Assembly: GCA_022711355.1 (NCBI GenBank) | Contig: JAKLFE010000008.1 | Location: 1-64,000, forward strand | From: Spirochaetota bacterium | GTDB lineage: Bacteria; Spirochaetota; Spirochaetia; Treponematales; Rectinemataceae | Direction: 5' to 3' | DNA length: 64,000 bases | Shown here: in pieces, positions 1-7,617 of the stretch | Numbering within the stretch: the stretch's first letter is position 1 | How the letters are laid out: each line of letters starts with the position of its first letter | The notes under the pieces: generated by a model | The model's database searches: none | What the model saw: the letters and a program-made list of their open reading frames with translations, nothing else | Told to the model about the DNA's origin: nothing | Made by a program: the position numbers and the translations under genes

Positions 1-86
1 GTGGCGACGCCGAGGGTCCTCCAGACGGTCGCGCAGCCGGAGAGGGCGAGGGAGAGGACGAGGGAGGCGAGGATCAGCTTCTTCAT
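1..86 (-). CDS. lipoprotein, N-terminal fragment cut by window edge
   Basis: Only the first 28 codons are inside the window; the gene continues beyond base 1. The start is the ATG at 86-84, preceded by an AAGGAG ribosome site six to seven bases upstream. The peptide begins MKKLILASLVLSLALSGCAT, a textbook lipoprotein signal with lipobox LSGC, so the mature protein should be lipid-anchored after signal peptidase II cleavage. A good sigma-70 promoter lies just upstream. The function cannot be read from this fragment. Confidence 0.8.
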   Translation of the reverse strand, partial: MKKLILASLVLSLALSGCATVWRTLGVA

Positions 87-111
87 GATCGGCTCCTTGC
101 TGGGTTATCGA

Positions 112-140
112 ATGGTAGCGATCCGGCTCGATCCCGTCAA
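112..140 (-). promoter_or_regulatory. sigma-70 promoter of the lipoprotein at the window edge
   Basis: On the minus strand TTGACG (135-140) and TACCAT (112-117) are separated by exactly 17 bases, matching the -35 and -10 consensus at 5/6 and 4/6. The start codon follows about 25 bases later with its own ribosome site. Confidence 0.6.
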
Positions 141-202
141 ACCGTCCCAGGAGGACCAGCTCGGCTCGCCCGGGGCCGGCCGGCCGCGGCCGGAAGCGGC
201 CC

Positions 203-2062
203 TCACTCGGTCTTGAAGAAGCCGATCGCCTCGTCGAGGATCGCGATCGTGTCCATGGCCCCCCTGGCAATGTTCGAGACCCGCTTCGAGCTCTCCGCTA
301 TGCCCCCGGCGCCGCTGGTCATCTCGTCCAGGCTCCGGGAGATGTCCGCGGTGGCCGAGCGGAGCCGGCCGATCTCGTCGAGGACCGTCCGGTTGCCCGC
401 CCCCATCTCGGCCGAGCCGCTCTTGACCTCGGCGGTGATGTCGTTCATCGACTTGAGGGCCTCGAGGACCTGGGAGGAGCCCTCCCGCTGCTCCGACATG
501 GCCTGGCGCACCTCCCGCACGAGGAGCTCCGTCGCCCCGATGCGCTCGGCCACGCGGCGGAAGGACTCCTCCGAGCCCTGGGAGGATACGACGACCTCGT
601 CGATGGCCCGCTGGACCTGGCCGAGCTCGGCCTTGATGGTCTTGGACTGGCCCGCCGAGGTCTCGGCCAGGCGCCGGATCTCGTCGGCCACCACCGAGAA
701 GCCCCGGCCCACGTCTCCCGCGTGGGCGGCCTCGATGGCCGCGTTCATGGCCAGGAGGTTGGTCTGCGAGGCGATGGTGGAGACGACCTTGTTGGCCTCG
801 AGGAGGGCCCGGGAGCGCTCGGCGATCTGCCCGATGCGCTCGCGGGCCTCGGCCTGGGCGGCCGTGCCCTCCTCCGCGGCCTTGAGCAGGGCCCCGAACT
901 GCTCGGCCATCTTCTCGATCGAGCCCGTGACCGAGCCGATGTTGCCGATCATCTGCTCGATGGAGGCCGAGGCCTGGACGACGCTCGAGGCCTGGTCGGC
1001 GATGAGGGACTCGAGGGAGTCGATGTTCTTGGTGATCTCCTCGACCGCGCTCGAGGACTGGGCGACGCTCGCCTCCTGGGAGCGGGCCTTCTCCCGCACG
1101 AGCTCGGCGCTCGCGGATATCCGGGCGACCGCCGCCTCGCTCTCCTCGGAGCTCCTGCGCAGGTCGTCGCCGATCGAGCTGAGCTCCCGCTGGGCCGCCT
1201 TGACCTCGGCGACGCTCTCCGCGAGGCCGCGGCAGAAGTCGTTCACCATGCCCGCCATCGAGCCGAGCTCGTCGACGGAGCTGATCGAGATGCGGCGCGT
1301 GAGGTCCTTCTCCGTGGAGGAGAGCTGCTCGAGCTGGGAGATGAGGGAGCGGTAGATGAAGGCCGTGGAGGCGGTCCACTGGAGGACCAGGACGAGGGCC
1401 ACGCCGAAGTAGGCGAGGCAGAGGGCGGCGATGGCCGAGTAGGAGGGCCCGGAGCCGCCCAGGCCCGCTCCCGAGAAGATGAAGACCGTGGAGAGGGTGA
1501 AGAGCATGGACATGACGAACATGAAGGTCGGGATGATGAAGTTCTTGCGCTGCTGCCGCGCCTCCCGGAGGTCCATGGGGTAGCGGTCGAGGCCGCGCTC
1601 GAGGAGGGCCTTGCCGACGAGGCGGTCCGTGAGGACGAAGATGAGGGCGGCCCCGAGCATCCCGATGGAGAAGGAGAAGAGGAAGAGCCTCCCCCGCCCC
1701 TCGGGGTCGAGGCCGACGAGGTCGCCGAGGGCGAAGAGGCCGCCCAGGTGGGCCAGGCTGGCCGCCAGGAAGGCGACGAGGGAGCTCAGGGGCAGGCCCC
1801 CGATCCAGGCGAGGGTCGCCTTAGGATCGGTCCCGTCGGCCTTGAGCGCGTCGAGGCTCAGCCGGAAGCGCCGGGCGCGGGAGCCGTGCACGAGGAGGGA
1901 GAGAAGCATGAAGGCGAGGCTCGACGCGATGCCCGCGACCAGGGGGCGCGAGCGGCCGACCGCCTGGCCGCGGGCCAGGACGAGGATGAGGGAGACGATG
2001 GCCGAGTAGGCGAGGCAGACCGAGGTGGTGATCGTGCGGAAGGCGAAGGACCGACGGTTCAT
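203..2062 (-). CDS. methyl-accepting chemotaxis protein with six-helix membrane domain
   Basis: A chemoreceptor that would signal through CheW and CheA to the flagellar motor. The N-terminal ~235 residues hold about six hydrophobic helices (near 8-32, 40-58, 90-115, 127-147, 175-197 and 210-235) in place of the usual two helices and periplasmic domain, so the ligand is probably sensed within or at the membrane. A HAMP-like stretch follows ([14 protein letters not shown]), then the cytoplasmic signalling hairpin with the core [20 protein letters not shown]. The protein ends in FFKTE. I chose the ATG at 2062 (619 aa) because GGGAGA precedes it; a longer frame exists upstream but runs through the promoter. 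The gene stands alone between the lipoprotein and tRNA-Cys. Identification as an MCP is secure; the ligand is unknown. Confidence 0.9.
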   Translation of the reverse strand: MNRRSFAFRTITTSVCLAYSAIVSLILVLARGQAVGRSRPLVAGIASSLAFMLLSLLVHGSRARRFRLSLDALKADGTDPKATLAWIGGLPLSSLVAFLAASLAHLGGLFALGDLVGLDPEGRGRLFLFSFSIGMLGAALIFVLTDRLVGKALLERGLDRYPMDLREARQQRKNFIIPTFMFVMSMLFTLSTVFIFSGAGLGGSGPSYSAIAALCLAYFGVALVLVLQWTASTAFIYRSLISQLEQLSSTEKDLTRRISISSVDELGSMAGMVNDFCRGLAESVAEVKAAQRELSSIGDDLRRSSEESEAAVARISASAELVREKARSQEASVAQSSSAVEEITKNIDSLESLIADQASSVVQASASIEQMIGNIGSVTGSIEKMAEQFGALLKAAEEGTAAQAEARERIGQIAERSRALLEANKVVSTIASQTNLLAMNAAIEAAHAGDVGRGFSVVADEIRRLAETSAGQSKTIKAELGQVQRAIDEVVVSSQGSEESFRRVAERIGATELLVREVRQAMSEQREGSSQVLEALKSMNDITAEVKSGSAEMGAGNRTVLDEIGRLRSATADISRSLDEMTSGAGGIAESSKRVSNIARGAMDTIAILDEAIGFFKTE

Positions 2063-2070
2063 AGGCGTCT

Positions 2071-2135
2071 CCCTGTTTTGGCATTGCGTCCGTTCCCCTA
2101 GGATATGCCAAATCGGGCGAGAACGCAAAACAGGG
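2071..2135 (-). promoter_or_regulatory. putative MCP promoter flanked by an inverted repeat
   Basis: On the minus strand TTGCGT (2123-2128) and TATCCT (2100-2105) are 17 bases apart, a weak -35 and fair -10. The arms CCCTGTTTTGGCATT (2071-2085) and AACGCAAAACAGGG (2122-2135) are near-perfect inverted copies differing by one base and one indel. One arm covers the -35 and the other lies just after the expected transcript start. Their centres are about 51 bp apart, close to five helical turns, as expected for a looping repressor. Alternatively the arms could pair in RNA made from an upstream start. Confidence 0.4.
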
Positions 2136-2149
2136 CCGCCACGATCGCT

Positions 2150-2181
2150 TTAAAAAGAGAAAGCCGTCCGCTGGACGGCTT
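2150..2181 (-). terminator. rho-independent terminator of tRNA-Cys
   Basis: On the minus strand a perfect 7-bp stem GCCGTCC/GGACGGC with a 3-base loop is followed by TTTCTCTTTTT. It begins a few bases after the tRNA 3' end and so closes a monocistronic tRNA transcript. Confidence 0.85.
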
Positions 2182-2191
2182 TCCTGCTACA

Positions 2192-2263
2192 AGGCGCAGG
2201 TCGGAGTCGAACCGACTCATGAAGGTTTTGCAGACCTCTCCCTTCCCGCTTGGGTACTGCGCC
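2192..2263 (-). tRNA. tRNA-Cys (anticodon GCA)
   Basis: The minus strand folds as a full cloverleaf. The acceptor stem is GGCGCAG/CTGCGCC, the D arm is closed by CCC/GGG, the anticodon stem GAGGT/ACCTT has one G-U pair and loop CTGCAAA (anticodon GCA), and the T arm is GTCGG-TTCGACT-CCGAC. The discriminator is U73, the known cysteine identity base. CCA is not encoded, so it must be added by a nucleotidyltransferase. A strong promoter and a terminator flank it. Confidence 0.95.
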
Positions 2264-2298
2264 AGTGCTACCGCTCGATTTTGTTATTCAGGAACTGG

Positions 2299-2328
2299 AA
2301 TATACCGCGGGGAGGCGCCTCGTGTAAA
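2299..2328 (-). promoter_or_regulatory. sigma-70 promoter of tRNA-Cys
   Basis: On the minus strand TTTACA (2323-2328) and TATATT (2299-2304) each match consensus at 5/6, with an 18-base spacer. The mature tRNA begins about 36 bases downstream of the -10. Confidence 0.75.
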
Positions 2329-2339
2329 GTCCGATCCAC

Positions 2340-2490
2340 TGCCTCGAAGCCTGTTAGCGCCCCCTCTTCGGCCCCGCAGGCGGCCGGAGAAGGGAGCACC
2401 GGGCCCTCTTTGGACGGGTGGGGCGCGGGGAGGGGCACCTTGCTCGGGAGAAAGGGGCCCCTCCCCGCTCTCCCAACAGGCTTCGAGGCA
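2340..2490. repeat. 151-bp structured element with 16-bp perfect terminal inverted repeats
   Basis: TGCCTCGAAGCCTGTT (2340-2355) is exactly inverted as AACAGGCTTCGAGGCA (2475-2490). The 119 bases between contain two further hairpins: CCCTCTTCGGCC with GGCCGGAGAAGGG, and a perfect 12-bp pair [27 protein letters not shown] from either strand would fold as a closing helix with two internal arms. It sits between the secF terminator and the tRNA-Cys promoter and has no coding potential I can recognise. It could be a small RNA gene or a MITE-like mobile remnant; no clear target-site duplication is visible. Confidence 0.6.
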
Positions 2491-2491
2491 C

Positions 2492-2520
2492 AAAAAACCC
2501 GGCCGAGGCGGCCGGGTTCA
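2492..2520 (-). terminator. rho-independent terminator of the yajC-secD-secF operon
   Basis: On the minus strand AACCCGGCCGCCTCGGCCGGGTT forms a tight stem with a 5-base loop, followed by TTTTTTG. It starts about 20 bases after the secF stop codon. Confidence 0.9.
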
Positions 2521-2539
2521 AGGTAGGGGCGGGAGCCGC

Positions 2540-3814
2540 TTAGGCTTTCTTGGGCGCCTTGGCCGCGGCCTTGGCGGCGGCGAGCTCGGCGGCCTGGGCG
2601 GCCTGGGCGCGGGCGCCGCGGGACTGCTTCCGATCATCCCACCAGAGCACGAAGGCGCTGGCGATGTAGATCGTGGAGTAGGTGCCGGAGACCATGCCGA
2701 CGAAGAGGGCGAGGGCGAAGTCCTTGAGCGAGCCCGTGGTGAAGAAGAAGATCGCGAGGACGGTGATCATCGTGCACAATGTGGTGATGACCGTGCGCCC
2801 GAGGGTCTCGGTGAGGGCCCCGTTCAGGACGTCGACGAACTTGTCGGTGGGCCGGAGCTTGCGGTCCTCGCGGACGCGGTCGAACTGGACGATCGTGTCG
2901 TTGATCGAGTAGCCGAGGATGGTGAGGAGGGCCGCGATGGATGAGGTGGTGAATTCCATCCGGGTCCACACGATGAAGCAGATCATGATGAGGGCGTCGT
3001 GGACCGTGGCGAGCACGGCGCCGAAGCCGTACTGGAAGCCGAAGCGGATCGTCGCGTAGGCCAGGATGACGAGGATCGTGAGGATGAAGAGGACCGCGGA
3101 TTGGCGCGTGAGGGTCTCGGAGTAGCGGGCCCCGACGTAGTCGGTCTTCATGACGACGACCCTGCCCGCGCCGAAGGCGGTCTCGAGGGCCGCTCGGATC
3201 CGCTCGGGCTCGGCCTTGGAGAAGTCGGCCGCGCTGCCGTCGTCCTCGGCGCGGATGAGGTAGCGCTGGAGCTCGGCGGGATTGACGGCCTGGACCGAGA
3301 CGCTACCGAGGCCCGCGATGGCGGCGCGGACCTTGTCGATGCTCGCGAAGCGCTCGGCCTCGCCCGAGGGCGCGCGGTGCATGAGCACGGGCGCCGTTCC
3401 GAGCATCGTCTCGCCCTGGAAGGTGGGGACGAGGAGGGCCGAGGGGAGCTCGGCGCCCGCGCCGCCGGCGAGGGAGGCCGAGATCTCGGGGATGGCCGCG
3501 AGGGCCTGGGCCACCGAGCCGAGGCTCGTGGAGGACTTGTAGTCGATGTCCACGGTCCGGGCCTCGACCTCGGCGCCGGAGAAGACGATGGTCGCCTTCT
3601 CCTCGGTCAGGGTGAGTACGGCGTTGCCCTTGCCGGCGTAGGTGACCTCGAGGGCGGGATAGGCGAGCTGGACGGTCTGGTTGATGCCGGCCTGGAAGTC
3701 GACGCCGAGGTTGAAGCCCTTGGCGAAGAAGCCGGCGAGGCCGAGGGCGATGAGGGCCGCCGAGGCGATCGCCGCGGCCTTATACCCGCGGCTGAACTGG
3801 ATGACGCGCTTCAT
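2540..3814 (-). CDS. secF: protein translocase subunit SecF
   Basis: An RND-family partner of SecD that uses the proton gradient to pull proteins through SecYEG and release them outside. The 424-residue protein starts at ATG 3814 (MKRVIQFSRG), has one N-terminal membrane helix (near 15-33), the GVDFQAG motif typical of SecF, a periplasmic domain of about 200 residues, and a C-terminal block of five helices containing SINDTIVQFDRVRE and TLCTMITVLAIFFF. The tail is Ala/Lys-rich. The start overlaps the secD stop (ATGA), so the two are translationally coupled. The periplasmic domain is longer than in E. coli SecF (about 320 aa), which accounts for the extra length. Confidence 0.95.
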   Translation of the reverse strand: MKRVIQFSRGYKAAAIASAALIALGLAGFFAKGFNLGVDFQAGINQTVQLAYPALEVTYAGKGNAVLTLTEEKATIVFSGAEVEARTVDIDYKSSTSLGSVAQALAAIPEISASLAGGAGAELPSALLVPTFQGETMLGTAPVLMHRAPSGEAERFASIDKVRAAIAGLGSVSVQAVNPAELQRYLIRAEDDGSAADFSKAEPERIRAALETAFGAGRVVVMKTDYVGARYSETLTRQSAVLFILTILVILAYATIRFGFQYGFGAVLATVHDALIMICFIVWTRMEFTTSSIAALLTILGYSINDTIVQFDRVREDRKLRPTDKFVDVLNGALTETLGRTVITTLCTMITVLAIFFFTTGSLKDFALALFVGMVSGTYSTIYIASAFVLWWDDRKQSRGARAQAAQAAELAAAKAAAKAPKKA

Positions 3815-5544
3815 TTGACCCTCCAGCTGATGGAGACGCGCTGGCGCTTCAGCACGTCGGTCTCGAAGTCGAAGATGAGGCGGGAGACGAAGAGGGCGGA
3901 GAAGAGCGAGACCATGTTGCCGATCGCGAGGCTCACGGCGAAGCCCTGGATGGGGCCGGAGCCGAGCTGGGCCAGGAAGAGGGCGGCGATGATGGTCGTG
4001 ATGTTGGCGTCCATGACCGCCCAGAAGGCGCGGTCGAAGCCCGCGTCGATGGAGGCCTTGCGGCCCTTGCCGACGGCGATCTCCTCCTTGATGCGCTCGA
4101 AGATGACGACGCTCGCGTCGACCGCCATGCCGATGGTCAGCACGAAGCCGGCGATGGAGGGCAGGGTGAGGGTCAGCTTGAAGGCGGTCAGGATCGAGAG
4201 CATGAGGAAGAGGTTCATGACCTGGGCGATGGTGGCGTTGACGCCGGCGCCCTTGTAGAAGATGAACATGAAGGCGAAGACGCCCGCCAGGCCCACGAGG
4301 ATGGCCATCTTGCCCTGGCCGATCGCGTCCTCTCCGAGGGAGGCGCCGATGGCCTGCTGGCTCACGACCGAGAGCTCGACGGGGAGGGCCGCGGTGCGGA
4401 GCACGAGGGCCAGGCTCGAGGCCTCGTCGGCCGAGAAGCCGGTCATGCGCACGGACTCGCGGATGGGCTCCTGGATGCGGGCCCCGGCCTTGATGCGGTC
4501 GTCGAGGACCACCGCCATGGTCTTGTTCACGTTCGCGCTGGTCAGCTTGAAGAAGAGCTCGCCGCCCTCCTTGTCGAGGGTGAAGTTGGTCTCGGGCTGG
4601 CCGGTGATGGAGTCGGAGGAGACCTGGGCGCTCTGGATGTGGGTGCCGTCGAGGCCGGCGGCCTCCTCGATGACCATGTAGCGGCCGGTGAACTCGTCCA
4701 GGCCGTAGCTGTCCTTCTTGTAGTACTTGCGGACGACCTTGCCCGCCGGGACGATTCCGGGATCGGCCACGGCCAGGGTCTTCTCGTCGATGCCCAGGGG
4801 GTTCGAGGAGAGGAAGGACTCGAGGGCGGCGGTCGCCTCGTCGTCGACGATGTGGAAGGCGAGCTTGCCCCGGCCCATTATTATGGAATTGATGCGCTCG
4901 GGGTCGGCGGTGCCGGGGATCTCGACGTAGATCTGGTCCTCGCCCTGCTGGCGGATGACCGGCTCCGTGAGGCCGAACTTGTCGATGCGGTTGTTGAGGA
5001 CCTCGAGGGCCCGCTTCAGCGCGTCGGCGCGCTCGGCCGCCGAGAGCTCGTGGCCGAGCTTCTTGGCAAGGGCGGGCATGTCGGCCTGGATGACGACGCT
5101 CATGCCGCCGGAGAGGTCGAGGCCGAGCTGGACGGCCTTGCCGTGCCGGGACTTGAGCTCCATGACGCGGGCGCGGTACAGGCCCTCGATGGCGTCGAAG
5201 GCCGCGCGCTCGTTGGCGAAGGCCGCGAGGGCCGACGTGGCGGTCCAGGCCTTGGGCAGGTCCTTGCCCTCGTCCTTGTAGGCCGCGCGGGCGGACTCGA
5301 TCACGGCGTCGAGGCGGGCGGCGTCCAGGGGCTTCTCGTCGCCCGCGGCCGCCTGGGCCTTGAGCTCGGCGATGTCCTTGGAGGCCATGCGGCGGGAGTA
5401 CTCGCGGATCTGCTCGCGCGAGCCCACGGCGATGGCCTGGTCCTCTTTCGGGGTGAAGAAATACCAGCTGATGGAAGGCCACAGGAACGCAAGCGCGATG
5501 CCTATGACTACCAGCACGATGATCAATCGTCGGATCTTGCTCAT
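3811..5544 (-). CDS. secD: protein translocase subunit SecD
   Basis: The larger half of the SecDF translocation motor. It has 577 residues, starting at ATG 5544. One N-terminal membrane helix (6-28) is followed by the P1 periplasmic domain with GLDLSGGMSVVIQADM, the EIPGTADPERI region, and the C-terminal transmembrane bundle with AGVFAFMFIFYKGAG and the SecD/RND signature TIGMAVDASVVIFERIKEE. It ends by overlapping secF. It follows yajC across a 97-base gap that holds a strong hairpin, so SecD-SecF output may be tuned separately from YajC. Confidence 0.96.
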   Translation of the reverse strand: MSKIRRLIIVLVVIGIALAFLWPSISWYFFTPKEDQAIAVGSREQIREYSRRMASKDIAELKAQAAAGDEKPLDAARLDAVIESARAAYKDEGKDLPKAWTATSALAAFANERAAFDAIEGLYRARVMELKSRHGKAVQLGLDLSGGMSVVIQADMPALAKKLGHELSAAERADALKRALEVLNNRIDKFGLTEPVIRQQGEDQIYVEIPGTADPERINSIIMGRGKLAFHIVDDEATAALESFLSSNPLGIDEKTLAVADPGIVPAGKVVRKYYKKDSYGLDEFTGRYMVIEEAAGLDGTHIQSAQVSSDSITGQPETNFTLDKEGGELFFKLTSANVNKTMAVVLDDRIKAGARIQEPIRESVRMTGFSADEASSLALVLRTAALPVELSVVSQQAIGASLGEDAIGQGKMAILVGLAGVFAFMFIFYKGAGVNATIAQVMNLFLMLSILTAFKLTLTLPSIAGFVLTIGMAVDASVVIFERIKEEIAVGKGRKASIDAGFDRAFWAVMDANITTIIAALFLAQLGSGPIQGFAVSLAIGNMVSLFSALFVSRLIFDFETDVLKRQRVSISWRVK

Positions 5545-5564
5545 TCCGGTCGCTCCAGATGAGG

Positions 5565-5622
5565 GAAAAATAGCCCGCGGCGCCGCGGCGCGCCGTTCAG
5601 GGCGCGCGCGGCGCTGCGGGGC
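5565..5622 (-). terminator. intra-operon hairpin with U-tract between yajC and secD
   Basis: On the minus strand a very GC-rich imperfect stem of about 20 bp (left arm starting GCCCCGCAGCGCC, right arm ending GGCGCCGCGGGC) with loop CTGAA is followed by TATTTTTCC. It looks like a terminator or attenuator placed inside the operon, about 20 bases after the yajC stop and about 20 bases before the secD start. Confidence 0.6.
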
Positions 5623-5641
5623 TTGTGCTCGACGCGAAGGC

Positions 5642-6013
5642 TTACTTCTTTTCCTCGGCGGGGGCCTCGGAGGAGGCTTCGGCCTTCTCCTCGCCCTTGG
5701 CGACGACGGCCTGGATGGCGGACTTGGAGAACTCCATCTTGGTGTTGTCGTCGACCTTGAGGATGAGGGTGCTCTCTTTCACGCTGGCGACGACCGCGTG
5801 GACGCCGCCGATGGTGACGACCTTGTCGCCCTTCTTGACCGCCTCGATCATGGCCTTGGCTTCCTTCTGCTTCTTGTTCTGGGGCCGGATGATGAGGAAG
5901 TAGAAGATGACGAAGACGAGGCCGAAGGTGACGAGGGTGGAAATCATCTGTCCGGTGGGGTTGGCGGACGGGGCGCCCTGGAGGAGGACGAGGCCGGATG
6001 CGAGCTGGTCCAT
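5642..6013 (-). CDS. yajC: preprotein translocase subunit YajC
   Basis: A small membrane protein that associates with SecDF and YidC at the translocon. The 123-residue protein starts at ATG 6013, with one membrane helix (near 23-45) ending in the family hallmark FYFLIIRPQNKKQKE. The cytoplasmic beta domain contains GDKVVTIGGVHAVV, and the tail is Glu/Lys/Ala-rich. It is the first gene of the secretion operon and has its own promoter with a dyad inside. Confidence 0.96.
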   Translation of the reverse strand: MDQLASGLVLLQGAPSANPTGQMISTLVTFGLVFVIFYFLIIRPQNKKQKEAKAMIEAVKKGDKVVTIGGVHAVVASVKESTLILKVDDNTKMEFSKSAIQAVVAKGEEKAEASSEAPAEEKK

Positions 6014-6042
6014 GTGGGTTCCTTAGGGGGAAGATTCGCGGA

Positions 6043-6072
6043 AAGGTAGCACGGATGGAGCGCTACCGTCAA
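6043..6072 (-). promoter_or_regulatory. sigma-70 promoter of yajC-secD-secF with internal dyad
   Basis: On the minus strand TTGACG (6067-6072) and TACCTT (6043-6048) are 18 bases apart. Between and overlapping them lies the inverted repeat GGTAGC-N11-GCTACC (6045-6067), whose arms touch both promoter elements. That is the expected position for a repressor site. No regulator is identifiable. Confidence 0.55.
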
Positions 6073-6136
6073 GTTTAGCCGGGAATCGAGGGAGAGGGCC
6101 ACCCCCACGGCCTCTCGCCGTGGGCGGGGCCCCGCT

Positions 6137-6179
6137 CGAGAAACCAGGGCCCCCGGCACGCGGGGGTCCTGGTTTCTCG
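6137..6179. repeat. 19-bp stem hairpin
   Basis: The arms 6137-6155 and 6161-6179 (CGAGAAACCAGG... and ...CCTGGTTTCTCG) are complementary over 19 bp with a single G-U pair, around a 5-base loop. The hairpin abuts the left end of the 277-bp element. No U-tract follows on either strand, so it is not an ordinary terminator. Confidence 0.7.
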
Positions 6180-6455
6180 GCGCCCCGCCTCGGTGACTGG
6201 TTCTGTTGGGTCGGTCGCTCGCTCATCCCCGTGAACCATGCCGGCATCGCGGGGGCACCTGGGGGTACGAGTGCGGCCGCCTGGACGGGGACGCGGCCTG
6301 ACTCCTGTGCGGTTCACGGGGTTAGGGGGGCGACACTCCGATTCAACGGTGTGGGGCGGCGGGTGGCTGGGCGGCGCCGGCGCCCGGTTTCTGGACAGTT
6401 CACGGGGATGGGAGAGCGACCGCCTCTTTAAAACCCGCCACCGAGGCGGGGCGCC
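6179..6455. repeat. 277-bp foldback element with ~59-bp imperfect terminal inverted repeats
   Basis: 6179-6237 and the reverse complement of 6397-6455 align without gaps, with about 48 of 59 positions identical by my hand count. The outer 17 bases, GGCGCCCCGCCTCGGTG, are identical, as is the inner ATCCCCGTGAAC. A third, partial copy (GGTTCACGGGG, then GGCGAC) lies in the middle at 6311-6333. The right arm also provides the carbamate kinase terminator. There is no gene in 6014-6534. A MITE-like or REP/BIME-like repeat is the most likely identity. Confidence 0.65.
6427..6450 (-). terminator. terminator of carbamate kinase gene
   Basis: On the minus strand CCCGCC-TCGGT-GGCGGG is followed by TTTTAAA, about 85 bases after the arcC stop. 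It coincides with the right arm of the inverted-repeat element. Confidence 0.65.
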
Positions 6456-6534
6456 GCGCGGCAACGACCTCCGCTTGCCGGAGGGCGTTGCGGCGCGAGC
6501 GGGGCCCCGCCCGCGGAACGGTTATAAGGGGGGT

Positions 6535-7476
6535 CTACGCAGTTATTATGGTCCCGGCCTTCCCGTCGACCGCGGCGGTGGCGTGCTCGAGATCCGTGAT
6601 GATGACCTTCTCGCCACCTCGCTTGACGAAGTCGCAGGCCGCCTCGATCTTGGGCCCCATGGAGCCCTTGGGGAACTGGCCCTCGGCCTGGAACTTCTGG
6701 CACTCGGCCACGGTCAGGCGGTCGAACCACTGCTCGCCGGGCTTCTTGTAGTTGACGGCGACCCGGTCCACGCCGGTCAGGATGACGAGCTCGTCCGCGC
6801 CGATGAGGTTGGCCAGGAGGGCCGAGGCCCGGTCCTTGTCGATGACGGCGTCCACGCCCGCGAGGGTGCCGTCGGGCAGGCGCTCCACGGGAACGCCGCC
6901 GCCGCCGACCGCGATGACGACCTTGCCGTCGTCGATGAGGTCCTTGATGGTGCCCTTCTCCACGACATCGATCGGCGAGGGCGAGGCGACGACGCGGCGG
7001 TAGCCCCGGCCCGGATCCTCCTTGATGACCCAGCCCCGCTCGCGGAGCTTGTCGACCTGCTCGGCCTTGTAGAAGGGGCCGACGTACTTGCTCGGATTGA
7101 GCATCTGGGGGTCCTTGGGGTCGACCTCGACCTGGGTGACGACGGTGACGACATCCTTCTCGACCCCGGCGAGGTGGAGGGCGTTGCGGAGGCACTGGGC
7201 GATCATGTAGCCCATGGATCCCTGGGTGTCGGCCACGATGACGTTGAGGGTGGCGGGCGGGACCTGGGACGAGGCGGCCTCGTTGCGGATGAGGTGGACG
7301 CCGGCCTGGGGGCCGTTGCCGTGGGAGAGGACGACGCGGTGCCCCTCGCGGATCATGCCGACGATGGCGTCCATGCTCTTGCGGGTGTTGGCGAACTGCT
7401 CGGCGACCGTACCCTCGGTGCCTTCCTCGATGATGGCGTTGCCGCCGAGGGCGACGACTATGGTCTTCCTGTTCAT
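6535..7476 (-). CDS. arcC: carbamate kinase
   Basis: Interconverts carbamoyl phosphate + ADP and ATP + carbamate; in catabolism it yields ATP from arginine or citrulline breakdown. The 313-residue protein matches the usual length (about 310). It opens with VVALGGNAI, has HGNGPQAG (nucleotide/phosphate loop), VIAVGGGGVPV, DKDRASALLA and the late FPKGSMGPKIEAA motif, all family hallmarks. ATG 7476 is chosen because GGAGGAG lies just upstream; the frame continues further upstream but through the promoter. No arginine deiminase or ornithine carbamoyltransferase is nearby. It is transcribed away from the GGDEF gene. Confidence 0.95.
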   Translation of the reverse strand: MNRKTIVVALGGNAIIEEGTEGTVAEQFANTRKSMDAIVGMIREGHRVVLSHGNGPQAGVHLIRNEAASSQVPPATLNVIVADTQGSMGYMIAQCLRNALHLAGVEKDVVTVVTQVEVDPKDPQMLNPSKYVGPFYKAEQVDKLRERGWVIKEDPGRGYRRVVASPSPIDVVEKGTIKDLIDDGKVVIAVGGGGVPVERLPDGTLAGVDAVIDKDRASALLANLIGADELVILTGVDRVAVNYKKPGEQWFDRLTVAECQKFQAEGQFPKGSMGPKIEAACDFVKRGGEKVIITDLEHATAAVDGKAGTIITA

Positions 7477-7540
7477 GCCTCTCCTCCGGACCCGCCTTCG
7501 CCGCCGCTCGGGGCGGGCTCGGGGAAGGCGGAGAGGGAGG

Positions 7541-7569
7541 AGTATATATCGGGGTCCCCGAGTGAGCAA
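7541..7569 (-). promoter_or_regulatory. promoter of arcC with CGGGGACCCCG palindrome in the spacer
   Basis: On the minus strand TATACT (7541-7546) lies 17 bases from TTGCTC (7564-7569). The spacer holds the palindrome CGGGGACCCCG (7550-7560), a possible operator. The leader would be about 60 bases. Confidence 0.5.
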
Positions 7570-7601
7570 GGCCTTATGGTTTCGATAAATATGCGCAGGG
7601 A

Positions 7602-7617
7602 ATGCATGGGGATGCAT
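7602..7617. promoter_or_regulatory. ATGCAT-N4-ATGCAT dyad
   Basis: A perfect inverted repeat ATGCAT-GGGG-ATGCAT lies upstream of the arcC promoter, in the divergent intergenic region 7477-7744 shared with the GGDEF gene. The spacing resembles an ArgR box but the half-sites differ from that consensus, so no regulator is assigned. Confidence 0.4.

Noticed and set aside
722-2101. Long open frame on the plus strand opposite the MCP gene
   Set aside because: Composition is Gly/Arg/Glu/Asp-rich and repetitive, as expected for antisense of a GC-rich coding region, with no domain. The same applies to many other long opposite-strand frames, e.g. 2999-4258, 23256-25721, 37043-39391 and 48097-49935.
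2340-2490. Known 6S, SRP or RNase P RNA
   Set aside because: The overall shape recalls 6S RNA, but I could not find the conserved central bubble of 6S, the GGAAGGAAGCAGCC-like SRP core or the RNase P core.
6014-6534. Insertion sequence with transposase
   Set aside because: No frame in this stretch shows a DDE/DEDD or HUH transposase motif; the only structure is palindromic repeat.
7602-7617. ArgR box
   Set aside because: The spacing is similar, but the half-site is TGCAT rather than TGAAT and the centre is GGGG instead of AT-rich.
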